Positions 1 through 5,841 are shown, counted from the first letter of the stretch. The stretch: DNA of 6,000 bases from an uncultured Prevotella sp. (GCA_905372445.1 CAJPPF010000135.1:1-6000), one strand, 5' to 3'. The notes: generated from the letters alone by a model not told the origin. Program-made: numbers and translations.

Positions 1-48
1 ATTGATCTTCATGATTCTGTCCTGATCAATTGAAAGATTTTCGTCCAT
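1..48 (-). CDS. Possible N-terminal fragment of an unidentified gene, cut by the window edge
   Basis: An ATG at 46-48 on the minus strand opens a frame that stays open for 16 codons to the window edge, reading MDENLSIDQDRIMKIN. The composition is acidic and polar, like the start of a soluble cytoplasmic protein. The fragment is too short to assign a family. It is co-directional with every other gene here but lies beyond the terminator at 331-357, so it should be a separate transcription unit, and a candidate promoter sits at 200-230. Sixteen open codons could easily occur by chance, so this is a weak call. The sequence to the left of the window would settle it. Confidence 0.3.
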   Translation of the reverse strand, partial: MDENLSIDQDRIMKIN

Positions 49-330
49 TACTTGAATTTATTGTTATGTTATATTTATATTCAATCTTTGCAAACAGCAC
101 ATTACTGTGTTTAAAAGATACATCAAAGAAAATGAAACAAAAACGGCGTAGAGCCCTTTTATTTGCGTTTTAAGCGCATTTGTAACATTTTTCAACGTAC
201 AAATATACTGCTTTTTTCGCATATAAAAAAGCGTTAGAGAGAAAAAATAGAGCCTTAGAGGAAAAAAGAGGTGTTTTACAATAAGAAGCCAGTATATATT
301 ACCAAGACTTAACAGTGAAATAATAGAAAA
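49..330. other. AT-rich intergenic region without a confident gene
   Basis: No open frame with coding character is present. A 13-codon plus-strand frame from the ATG at 132 is too short to call. The region holds an inverted repeat at 210-232, a candidate promoter overlapping it, and an imperfect A-rich direct repeat at 234-270. It separates the terminator of the rpmB transcript from the possible gene at the left edge. Confidence 0.6.
200..230 (-). promoter_or_regulatory. Candidate Bacteroidetes promoter for the left-edge gene
   Basis: On the minus strand TATATTTG (200-207) fits the Bacteroidetes -7 consensus TAnnTTTG. At a 19-nt spacing upstream there is only TTTT, so the -33 element is imperfect. 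An 8-bp inverted repeat, gctttttt at 210-217 and aaaaaagc at 225-232 with a 7-nt loop, fills the spacer and the -33 region, where a repressor could bind. The leader to the ATG at 48 would be about 145 nt, which is long. This is inference from motif matching in AT-rich DNA, where chance matches are common. Confidence 0.3.
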
Positions 331-357
331 GAGGTTGTCTCGTCATGAGACAACCTC
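331..357 (-). terminator. Intrinsic terminator of the rpmB-rpmG-DUF4295 transcript
   Basis: A perfect 11-bp inverted repeat pairs gaggttgtctc (331-341) with gagacaacctc (347-357) around the 5-nt loop gtcat. Reading on the minus strand, the stem is followed directly by ttttctattattt, a U-rich tail. The plus-strand downstream side is not T-rich, so it works leftward. It begins 30 nt after the DUF4295 stop codon. Confidence 0.9.
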
Positions 358-387
358 CGTTGCATTATCTTATAAAGAATCTGTTCT

Positions 388-543
388 TTATTTGAAGAAG
401 CTCTTAACGTCTTCGTTAGGAACCATCTGCTCATCAAAAACGTAAGCGCCGGTCTTTGGGCTCTTTACCATCTTGATAACCTTTGTGTAAGCGCGACCAT
501 CCATAGATCCTTCGTGGAGGGTAGCGACCGCTTTCTTTGCCAT
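388..543 (-). CDS. DUF4295 family small basic protein
   Basis: This 51-residue protein starts MAKKAVATLHEG and ends EDVKSFFK. From memory it matches the DUF4295 family, found in Bacteroidetes immediately downstream of rpmG. It is lysine-rich, has no signal peptide or membrane segment, and is the usual length for the family. Its function is not established. The constant position behind L28 and L33, together with the small basic composition, suggests a ribosome-associated protein, but that is inference. The ATG at 541-543 lies 47 nt after the rpmG stop. The gene ends the transcript, since a strong terminator follows 30 nt later. Both this protein and L33 begin MAKKA, which is probably coincidental or a shared N-terminal preference of ribosomal proteins. 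Confidence 0.92.
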   Translation of the reverse strand: MAKKAVATLHEGSMDGRAYTKVIKMVKSPKTGAYVFDEQMVPNEDVKSFFK

Positions 544-590
544 ATCTTCTTAGTTTTATGGGTTAATACGATTCCGCTATACGGATGATA

Positions 591-779
591 TTACTTAATC
601 TCCTTATGGAGAGTCATCTTCTTGAGGATTGGATTGTACTTCATCAACTCAAGGCGCTCAGGAGTATTCTTACGGTTCTTTGTAGTGATATAGCGGCTCG
701 TGCCTGGCATACCACTGGTCTTGATCTCAGTGCATTCAAGAATCACCTGAACTCTATTACCTTTAGCTTTCTTTGCCAT
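591..779 (-). CDS. rpmG: Large ribosomal subunit protein bL33
   Basis: The 62-residue product is ribosomal protein L33, a small basic protein of the 50S subunit near the E site. The conserved core RYITTKNRKNTPERLEL lies at about residues 29-45, followed by the KYNP motif at 47-50. It is the zinc-free (C-minus) form: only C16 remains of the two CxxC pairs of the zinc-binding form. A short insert around residues 20-28 (TSGMPGTS) before RYITTK makes it longer than the roughly 50-residue proteobacterial version, as is usual in Bacteroidetes. Only 5 nt separate it from the rpmB stop, so the two are cotranscribed and probably translationally coupled. Confidence 0.97.
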   Translation of the reverse strand: MAKKAKGNRVQVILECTEIKTSGMPGTSRYITTKNRKNTPERLELMKYNPILKKMTLHKEIK

Positions 780-784
780 AATGA

Positions 785-1048
785 TTATTCTCCTATAACT
801 TTAATGTCTTTCCACTCACAGTAGCCCTTCTCAACAGCTGATTTCAACGCTGCATCAAGACCCACCTTGTTAATAAGACGAAGACCTGCTGCGCTGATCT
901 TCAGACTAATCCAGCAAGCCTCCTCTACATAGTAGAACTTCTTAGAGAAAAGGTTTACGTCGAAGCTACGCTTTGTACGATGCTTTGAGTGTGACACATT
1001 GCATCCTATCTGTGCTTTTTTTCCAGTAATCTGACAAACTTTAGACAT
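785..1048 (-). CDS. rpmB: Large ribosomal subunit protein bL28
   Basis: The 87-residue product is ribosomal protein L28 of the 50S subunit. The N-terminal signature CQITGKKAQIGCNVSHSKH spans residues 5-23, followed by the basic KRSFDVNL stretch. The C-terminal half carries the conserved WISLKISAAGLRLINKVG segment (about residues 46-63). The zinc-ribbon cysteine pairs are absent; only isolated C5 and C16 remain in the N-terminal part. It is the first gene of the rpmB-rpmG-DUF4295 operon. A near-consensus Bacteroidetes promoter lies at 1101-1131, giving a leader of about 45 nt before the ATG. Confidence 0.97.
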   Translation of the reverse strand: MSKVCQITGKKAQIGCNVSHSKHRTKRSFDVNLFSKKFYYVEEACWISLKISAAGLRLINKVGLDAALKSAVEKGYCEWKDIKVIGE

Positions 1049-1100
1049 GTCTATCTATAATTTTAGTATTCGATTTTTGATACTTATTCCAAACAGAGTG

Positions 1101-1131
1101 CAAAATTACAATATTTTTCCGTAAAAGCAAA
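1101..1131 (-). promoter_or_regulatory. Bacteroidetes-type promoter of rpmB operon
   Basis: On the minus strand the -33 element TTTG (1128-1131) is followed after exactly 19 nt by TAATTTTG (1101-1108), a full match to TAnnTTTG. Transcription should start near 1094. It lies in the 118-nt gap between cinA and rpmB. No hairpin terminator is visible after cinA, so readthrough from the upstream cluster may add to this promoter. Confidence 0.8.
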
Positions 1132-1166
1132 ATATTTCTATGAAGGCACAACTCATTTAAAGTCTT

Positions 1167-1640
1167 TTAACAACTTAAATACATGATTATGAGTTCAAGA
1201 GCTTTTTGCGTTGCATTTTCAAGATTGTTTATCCTACCCAAGTCCTCGGTTATTTTATATGTGTGAATATCGCCAAGCTTACCATATCCAATCCATAGCG
1301 TACCAACGGGCACTTTCGGCGTTCCTCCGTCAGGTCCTGCACATCCTGTGATTGATATGGCATAATCTGTTCTTATGGCATTGATAGCACCCTCGCACAT
1401 CTCTTCTGCAACCTGCGCAGATACAACACCATATTCTTCTATAGTTTTAGGATTTACACCAAGTAATCTCTCCTTAACCTCATTGCAATAAGATACGATG
1501 CCGCCTTTGAAATAATCTGACGAGCCCCTTACTGCAACAATTGATGCCGCGACACCTCCTCCCGTACAGCTTTCTGCTGTAGAGATGGTCTTACCGCTTC
1601 CGTAAAGGATTGTTTTCAATTTTTCACTTAACTCTTTCAT
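1167..1640 (-). CDS. CinA C-terminal domain protein, nicotinamide-nucleotide amidohydrolase (PncC family)
   Basis: The product (157 aa from ATG) is a stand-alone CinA C-terminal domain. Members such as PncC deamidate nicotinamide mononucleotide to nicotinate mononucleotide in NAD salvage. Family signatures are TAESCTGGG at 21-29, GSSDYFKGGIVSY at 39-51 with NEVKERLLGV following, GVVS at 71-74, and ITGCAGPDGGTP at 97-108 before the VGTLWIGYG strand. The N-terminal molybdopterin-like domain of full CinA is absent, as in many short family members. Start choice: the frame extends 10 codons upstream to a TTG at 1670 that would overlap the tsaD stop by 8 nt. The ATG at 1640 leaves a 22-nt gap and begins 20 residues before TAESCTGG, so I prefer it. 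The gene is last in the map-tsaD-cinA cluster. Confidence 0.93.
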   Translation of the reverse strand: MKELSEKLKTILYGSGKTISTAESCTGGGVAASIVAVRGSSDYFKGGIVSYCNEVKERLLGVNPKTIEEYGVVSAQVAEEMCEGAINAIRTDYAISITGCAGPDGGTPKVPVGTLWIGYGKLGDIHTYKITEDLGRINNLENATQKALELIIMYLSC

Positions 1641-1662
1641 TGTTGAATCAATGTTCAATATA

Positions 1663-2703
1663 CTACTCAAATGTTACTTTTGAGAATGGCGAAGCATCAG
1701 CGGCAGAGAATTTGCCGTCAAGAAATTTATAGTAGCCCGTGATTCCTATCATTGCTGCATTGTCTGTGGTATATCCGAACTTTGGTATGTAGATAGTCCA
1801 GCCATAACGCTCTGCTGCATCATGGAACGCATTGCGAAGTCCATTGTTTGCTGAGACTCCACCTGCTACAGCAACGTGTTTTATACCAGTCTGCTTAACG
1901 GCAAGTTTCAGTTTTTTCATTAAAATGTCTACAATAGTAAATTCAAGAGACGCTGCAATATCTTCCTTATTCTTTTCTATAAAGTCAGGATCTTCTGCAA
2001 CCCACTTCCTCATATTGTATAGAAATGATGTCTTAAGCCCTGAAAAGCTATAGTCTAAACCAGGAATATTTGGTTCGGAAAACTTATATGCCTTTGGATT
2101 ACCTTTACGTGCAAGACGATCAATGATAGGTCCCCCAGGATATCCAAGTCCCATTACTTTCGAGCATTTATCGATCGCCTCACCTGCAGCATCGTCAATG
2201 GTCTGACCAATAACTTCCATATCGTTATAAGCATTTACTTTAACAATCTGTGAATTTCCACCGCTGACAAGAAGACAAAGGAAAGGGTATGGAGGACAGT
2301 TTGATATAATCTCGCCTTCTGGCGATTGCTCCTTGATGAAATGTGCCATAACATGTCCTTGAAGATGGTTTACATCAACCATTGGAATGCCAAGTGACAA
2401 CGCCAGTCCTTTGGTGAAGCTCACACCAACAAGCAGTGATCCCATAAGTCCGGGTCCACGTGTGAAGGCGATGGCATTAAGCTGTTCTTTTGTTATACTG
2501 GCACGTTTCAACGCCTGGTCGACTACAGGAAGTATATTCTGTTGATGTGCACGGGAGGCAAGTTCCGGCACCACTCCACCGTATGCCATGTGTACATCCT
2601 GTGACGCTGTGACATTGCTCAGAAGTACTCCGTCGCGCAACACAGCTGCTGAGGTGTCGTCGCACGATGATTCTATTCCTAATATATAAATAGGTGTATC
2701 CAT
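1663..2703 (-). CDS. tsaD: tRNA N6-adenosine threonylcarbamoyltransferase TsaD
   Basis: The 346-residue product is TsaD (formerly Gcp/YgjD). It transfers the threonylcarbamoyl group from threonylcarbamoyl-AMP to A37 of ANN-decoding tRNAs (t6A), acting with TsaB and TsaE in the cytoplasm. Visible motifs are GIESSCDDTSAAV at 9-21, RAHQQN at 51-56 and the metal-site motif HLQGH at 113-117. LLVSGGNSQ at 144-152 and DDAAGEAIDK at 170-179 follow. The late block is AVAGGVSANNGLR at 278-290, then TTDNAAMIG at 312-320. H113, H117 and D314 correspond to the family's metal ligands. The length is normal and no key residue is missing. The ATG lies 3 nt after the map stop, indicating cotranscription. No tsaB or tsaE is in the window. 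Confidence 0.98.
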   Translation of the reverse strand: MDTPIYILGIESSCDDTSAAVLRDGVLLSNVTASQDVHMAYGGVVPELASRAHQQNILPVVDQALKRASITKEQLNAIAFTRGPGLMGSLLVGVSFTKGLALSLGIPMVDVNHLQGHVMAHFIKEQSPEGEIISNCPPYPFLCLLVSGGNSQIVKVNAYNDMEVIGQTIDDAAGEAIDKCSKVMGLGYPGGPIIDRLARKGNPKAYKFSEPNIPGLDYSFSGLKTSFLYNMRKWVAEDPDFIEKNKEDIAASLEFTIVDILMKKLKLAVKQTGIKHVAVAGGVSANNGLRNAFHDAAERYGWTIYIPKFGYTTDNAAMIGITGYYKFLDGKFSAADASPFSKVTFE

Positions 2704-2706
2704 TTC

Positions 2707-3567
2707 TTAGTGTGTTAATATTTCTACTCCGTCATCAGTCATTAAGAATGTATGTTCCCATTGTGCGGAAGGTTGCTCATCCCATGAGATAACTTCCCAT
2801 CCGTATGGGTCTTCATCATCAATGAAAACCTTCCAAGAACCAATGTTCAGCATAGGTTCGATGGTAAACACCATTCCGGGGACTAACAGCATACCTGTGC
2901 CTTTATGTCCATAGTGCATCACGTCAGGTTCTTCATGAAATTTCAGACCTACTCCATGACCTGTAAGGTCGCGCACTACACCATAGTTATATTTCTTGGC
3001 ATGCTTTTCTATTGCATGACCGATGTCACCTACAAAAGAATAAGGCTTTGCTGCCTTCATTCCGATCTCAAGACATTCCTTTGCCACACGTACAAGCTGT
3101 TCTTTCTCGGGTGTTGTCTTACCGATAATAAACATTCTTGAGGCATCAGCATAGTATCCGTCTAAAATAGTAGTAAAATCCACATTTATGATGTCGCCCT
3201 CTTCGAGCACATCGTTTACACTTGGTATACCATGGCAGACCACTTCATTTATACTTGTGCAGACAGACTTTGGGAAACCTTCATATCCGAGACATGCAGG
3301 AATAGCATTATTCGCCTTACACACTTCCATACATATATCATCTATTTCCTGTGTATTCATTCCTGCATGTATCTCCTTTGCCACGGTATCGAGCACAAGA
3401 GTGTTGATAACTCCCGAGCGACGTATGCCTTCTATCTGCTCATGAGTTTTTATTAGGTCACGCGTAGGGACGAGCTTTCCCTTGTTCTCCCAATACATTA
3501 TCTGTTTATCCATCTCGGTTATCTGTCCGGGAATGCAATGCCAGCGTTTTTTCTTACCAAAAGCCAT
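2707..3567 (-). CDS. map: Methionine aminopeptidase, type I
   Basis: The 286-residue product removes the initiator methionine from new proteins. The pita-bread fold and five-ligand metal site are recognisable: H112 (VVCHGIPS), D130 (INVDF), D141 (YYADASRMF), H204 (GHGVG), E237 (FTIEPM) and E271 (WEHTF). By family comparison D130, D141, H204, E237 and E271 bind the two metals and H112 is catalytic. About 40 residues, starting MAFGKKKRWH, precede the catalytic core, so this is a longer form than E. coli Map. I recall the same N-terminus in other Bacteroidales Map proteins. Start choice: the frame continues to a GTG at 3630, but the ATG at 3567 begins this conserved segment and is preferred. It is first in a tight map-tsaD-cinA cluster, 184 nt after smpB. 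Confidence 0.97.
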   Translation of the reverse strand: MAFGKKKRWHCIPGQITEMDKQIMYWENKGKLVPTRDLIKTHEQIEGIRRSGVINTLVLDTVAKEIHAGMNTQEIDDICMEVCKANNAIPACLGYEGFPKSVCTSINEVVCHGIPSVNDVLEEGDIINVDFTTILDGYYADASRMFIIGKTTPEKEQLVRVAKECLEIGMKAAKPYSFVGDIGHAIEKHAKKYNYGVVRDLTGHGVGLKFHEEPDVMHYGHKGTGMLLVPGMVFTIEPMLNIGSWKVFIDDEDPYGWEVISWDEQPSAQWEHTFLMTDDGVEILTH

Positions 3568-3636
3568 ATTATCTACATTATATTTTAAAGGGGATTCATG
3601 CAATATGCTTCTAACGTACAATGAGCACACTGTATT

Positions 3637-3720
3637 TCATAAGCAATCCATATTGTCAAATACTGCACTGAAATGGTTATCCAGTAAATTGTTCTTTATA
3701 CTCCAATCTGCCTTCTGCAT
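3637..3720 (-). CDS. Possible 27-residue leader ORF upstream of map
   Basis: In the smpB-map gap, an ATG at 3718-3720 opens 27 codons (MQKADWSIKNN... to NMDCL) ending in TGA at 3637-3639. The residue mix looks protein-like rather than repetitive. The frame is the same as map, and after the TGA it stays open without another stop through to the map ATG. It could be a short translated leader, a remnant of a longer upstream sequence, or chance. I know no family for it, and no convincing ribosome-binding site precedes it. The rest of the gap (3568-3636 and 3721-3751) shows no clear promoter or terminator. Confidence 0.2.
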   Translation of the reverse strand: MQKADWSIKNNLLDNHFSAVFDNMDCL

Positions 3721-3751
3721 ATTAACGATGATGTTCCTTAGGTAATCCTTT

Positions 3752-4231
3752 CTAATATCTTTTCATCATTCTATCCATCTCTCTACGATCTTCTTTTTCC
3801 TTAAGAGTCTGGCGTTTGTCATATTGTTTCTTACCACGACAAAGGGCTATGTCGACTTTTGCACGTCCATTCTGATCAATAAATACTAATGTCGGTACAA
3901 TCGTATATCCGGGCGCTTTGCAGGCTTCTTGCAGACTACGAATCTCACGACGGTTGAGCAGCAACTTCCTGTCGCGCTTCATCTCATGATTTGCATACGA
4001 ACCATAAAAATATGGCGATATGCTCATGCCCTTAACCCATATCTCGCCATTATGGATATAGCAATAAGTGTCAACCAGCGATGCTTTGCCCAGACGGATA
4101 GACTTTATTTCCGTGCCGGTCAGGACAATACCTGCGGTAAACTCGTCTACAAAGAAATACTCAAAGGAGGCTTTCTTGTTTTTTATGTTTATTGGACTCT
4201 TCTTACGGAGTTCTTGTTCTATCTTGTTCAT
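3752..4231 (-). CDS. smpB: SsrA (tmRNA)-binding protein SmpB
   Basis: The 159-residue product is SmpB, which binds tmRNA and brings it to stalled ribosomes for trans-translation. The OB-fold core starts at KKASFEYFF (19-27). The signature FTAGIVLTGTEIKSIR spans 31-46 and leads into GKASLVDTYCYI, with EIWVKGMSI at 63-71. YANHEMKRDRKLLLNRREI at 79-97 and the PTLVFI strand at 113-118 complete the fold. The lysine- and arginine-rich tail from about 133 (GKKQYDKRQ) to the C-terminal KRY is the part that enters the mRNA channel. Length is normal. The tmRNA gene ssrA is not in the window. It lies third in a likely transcript starting near 5258, 51 nt after the DUF4375 gene. A weak inverted repeat occupies that gap. 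Confidence 0.98.
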   Translation of the reverse strand: MNKIEQELRKKSPINIKNKKASFEYFFVDEFTAGIVLTGTEIKSIRLGKASLVDTYCYIHNGEIWVKGMSISPYFYGSYANHEMKRDRKLLLNRREIRSLQEACKAPGYTIVPTLVFIDQNGRAKVDIALCRGKKQYDKRQTLKEKEDRREMDRMMKRY

Positions 4232-4237
4232 TGAATA

Positions 4238-4265
4238 TCAATTCATTCTTTCATTAGTGAATTGA
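4238..4265 (-). repeat. Inverted repeat just ahead of the smpB start
   Basis: Perfect 8-bp arms tcaattca (4238-4245) and tgaattga (4258-4265) flank a 12-nt loop. In the minus-strand transcript this would be an AT-rich hairpin ending 6 nt before the smpB ATG, where it could cover the ribosome-binding area. Stability is low because only two of eight pairs are G-C, and there is no U tract, so it is not a terminator. Confidence 0.35.
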
Positions 4266-4282
4266 ATAGTGGCAATTACTGG

Positions 4283-4789
4283 CTATTCCTCTATCTTTAC
4301 AAAGTTCTCGAGATGATCGTCGAGATAACATGCCACCATATTAGTCCACTCCTCTTCATTAACCACAAACTCATCGTCGAAAATGTCAAACTCCGGACAC
4401 TGTTCGTACATTGCCATGAAGTCCTCGTCAGTCATCTCCTGCTCTATCTGTTCGTGGTACTTGCTGTAGTATTTATGGCTCTTCGAGATGAGATGAGCCA
4501 GACCTGTTATGCCCCATCCGCGCATAGCAATCCTAAAAGGGTTCTTATATATGAACGCACCGTAGCCATTGTGTATTAGCTGAACGAAACCGCCATCCAT
4601 GACTTCTTCACGAAGGAAATTATATGCGAGTAGCGTTATCTGATCGGCATTAAGTTCTGCCATGGTCTGAGATGTCAACTGACCACCTATAGCATCAGTG
4701 ATAGTATCAACAACAGCAGCGACAAACGAATCCATCCCTCGTTGTGCAGCCTCTGCAAGTACTGCGTCCTTAATCCTTATTTCGAGCAT
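4283..4789 (-). CDS. DUF4375 / DMP19-like family protein
   Basis: The 168-residue acidic cytoplasmic protein resembles the DUF4375 (DMP19-like) family. Its hallmark is LAYNFLREEVMDGGFVQLIHNGYG at about residues 54-77, where an asparagine/glycine-rich turn GGFxQxxxNGYG follows a helix. The core runs from roughly 45 to 160. The second half is helical and ends in a very acidic segment, EFDIFDDEF... at 133-141 and on to FVKIEE. There is no signal peptide or transmembrane segment. The function in bacteria is unknown; the DMP19 name comes from a white spot syndrome virus DNA-mimic protein, and that activity should not be assumed here. It starts 23 nt after the upstream hypothetical gene and precedes smpB by 51 nt, so it is very probably cotranscribed with both. 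The family assignment rests on motif memory. Confidence 0.8.
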   Translation of the reverse strand: MLEIRIKDAVLAEAAQRGMDSFVAAVVDTITDAIGGQLTSQTMAELNADQITLLAYNFLREEVMDGGFVQLIHNGYGAFIYKNPFRIAMRGWGITGLAHLISKSHKYYSKYHEQIEQEMTDEDFMAMYEQCPEFDIFDDEFVVNEEEWTNMVACYLDDHLENFVKIEE

Positions 4790-4812
4790 ATTATACTACT
4801 TATTTCTTGTTT

Positions 4813-5190
4813 TCATCCTTTCAATTTCTCACTCTTCTCCCACTCTTCCCATTCTTTCATGGCATCCTGCCAATTGTTTTCTTCTCCGTTTTCCACTGCT
4901 TCCTCCTGACGGGCAAGTTCATCGCGGGCTTTGTCACGTGCACGCTTAGCTTTCATGTCTGCTATTGTCACATCATCCAGAATCTGAATTGCACCACGCT
5001 CTATAGCAGCCTGCAATTCTTTTTCGCCAAAAGCCTTTCCTTGCTCGTTGAAGTCAGAGATGTTAAACTCGAAGTTCACTCGTAGTTGATGGCGTATCTC
5101 CTTTTGCTGAAAACGTGTTCCTGCACATTTCATCCGGAGCAGTTTTGCTATTATGTCAACCTCATGTTGAGAGTATTTATTTCTTCCCAT
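4813..5190 (-). CDS. Conserved hypothetical protein with charged helical C-terminus
   Basis: I do not recognise a named family for this 125-residue protein, though the sequence has the feel of a protein conserved in Bacteroidales. Residues 1-50 (MGRNKYSQHEVDIIAKLLR...) look like a compact helical domain that could be a small helix-turn-helix. FNISDFNEQGKAFG at 42-55 is a loop-like, conserved-looking segment. From about 77 to the end the chain is almost entirely charged (AKRARDKARDELARQEE, then EWEEWEKSEKLKG), probably a long helix or coiled coil. There is no signal peptide or membrane segment. It is the first gene of the transcript containing the DUF4375 gene and smpB, with a matching promoter about 75 nt upstream. 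A nucleic-acid or ribosome-related role is only a guess from this context. Confidence 0.88.
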   Translation of the reverse strand: MGRNKYSQHEVDIIAKLLRMKCAGTRFQQKEIRHQLRVNFEFNISDFNEQGKAFGEKELQAAIERGAIQILDDVTIADMKAKRARDKARDELARQEEAVENGEENNWQDAMKEWEEWEKSEKLKG

Positions 5191-5264
5191 CGCTTAAATA
5201 TCATGTTTACGACATGCTGTCAAAATAGCTTGTCCATCAAAAAACTTTCATTTATAATGAACTG

Positions 5265-5296
5265 CAAAAATACTAAGAAAATCCGAATGTACCAAA
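5265..5296 (-). promoter_or_regulatory. Bacteroidetes-type promoter of the hypothetical-DUF4375-smpB operon
   Basis: On the minus strand TTTG (5293-5296) is followed after 20 nt by TATTTTTG (5265-5272), a full match to TAnnTTTG. The predicted start near 5258 gives a leader of about 68 nt to the ATG at 5190. Just downstream of the -7 box lies a 6-bp inverted repeat, ttcatt (5247-5252) and aatgaa (5256-5261), which spans the predicted start and could be an operator or a weak 5' hairpin. Confidence 0.7.
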
Positions 5297-5468
5297 CAAT
5301 TGCCTATAAAAGGTTGAATAGTTGAATTTTAACCCAAATATGTCATTTGATTTCACATTAGCCACGTCTATTGGAAAAGGCAGAAACTCAAAGAGAAAAA
5401 ACAAAATCGACGCAAAAGAACAATTATGAAATAATCTTTACATCAACAGATGGTGTTTCTAATTTCAT

Positions 5469-5555
5469 CGTTTCTAACGTCTGAAACCACCGTTTCTTCA
5501 TTCAAGAAACGCCCTTTTTAGTGTCAAGAAACGGCGGTTCTTGAAACAAGAAACG
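5469..5555. repeat. Phased array of cgtttct/agaaacg elements with dyad symmetry
   Basis: cgtttct occurs at 5469-5475 and 5491-5497, exactly 22 bp apart. Its inverse, in the longer form caagaaacg, occurs at 5503-5511, 5525-5533 and 5547-5555, again exactly 22 bp apart. The two orientations mirror each other around position 5501: 5491-5498 pairs with 5504-5511, and 5469-5475 with 5527-5533. A longer imperfect pair is ccaccgtttctt (5487-5498) against aagaaacggcgg (5526-5537), with 11 of 12 matching. Two further GTTTC/GAAAC cores lie at 5483-5487 and 5543-5547, and another at 5455-5459 just outside. The function is unknown; it may be an interspersed palindromic repeat or a protein-binding array. 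Confidence 0.75.
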
Positions 5556-5841
5556 ACACAACGACTAAACACTTGAAAATCAATGCATCACAAAAAAGGT
5601 TTTTTAATAAATATCTTTGTGGTCGCAAAAACTCTACTTGAATATTATTTACAAATCTATATCTTATAATTATTCCTTGATTCTTGGTATCCGGTAAAAA
5701 CTGAATGAAAGTTCTGTAAGCCTTTATTTATCGGCACTACAGGCATGTATAGCCAATAGGGACTTACTTTTTGTTTCAAATAGTGAGCGTTACTAAAAAC
5801 ATTTCTTATAGTTTTGTGTCTTTTAATAGTCGAGAAAGTGT

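Noticed and set aside
132..173. 13-codon plus-strand ORF (MKQKRRRALLFAF)
   Set aside because: It is too short, lacks a promoter or ribosome-binding site, and has no family resemblance.
585..824. Plus-strand open frame of 79 codons
   Set aside because: It lies antisense across rpmG and into rpmB, and has no recognisable protein features. The minus-strand ribosomal genes explain the region.
2477..2665. Second minus-strand frame of 62 codons inside tsaD
   Set aside because: It is an out-of-frame overlap entirely within the well-supported TsaD coding sequence.
3568..3630. Longer map product from a GTG at 3630
   Set aside because: The added 21 residues do not look like any Map N-terminus, and the ATG at 3567 begins a segment familiar from related proteins.
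4262..4579. Plus-strand open frame of 105 codons
   Set aside because: It is antisense to the DUF4375 gene, with a cysteine/histidine/leucine-rich product typical of shadow frames.
5238..5268. Alternative smpB-operon promoter TTTG-N19-GTTTTTTG
   Set aside because: Its -7 element lacks the TA. The overlapping upstream candidate at 5265-5296 matches both elements fully.
5469..5555. CRISPR array
   Set aside because: The repeated units are only 7-9 bp with 13-15-bp intervals and switch orientation in the middle. No cas gene is present. It does not fit any CRISPR layout.
5592..5605. aaaaaaggtttttt as an intrinsic terminator
   Set aside because: The palindrome has only A-T pairs and a 2-nt loop, so it cannot form a stable RNA hairpin.
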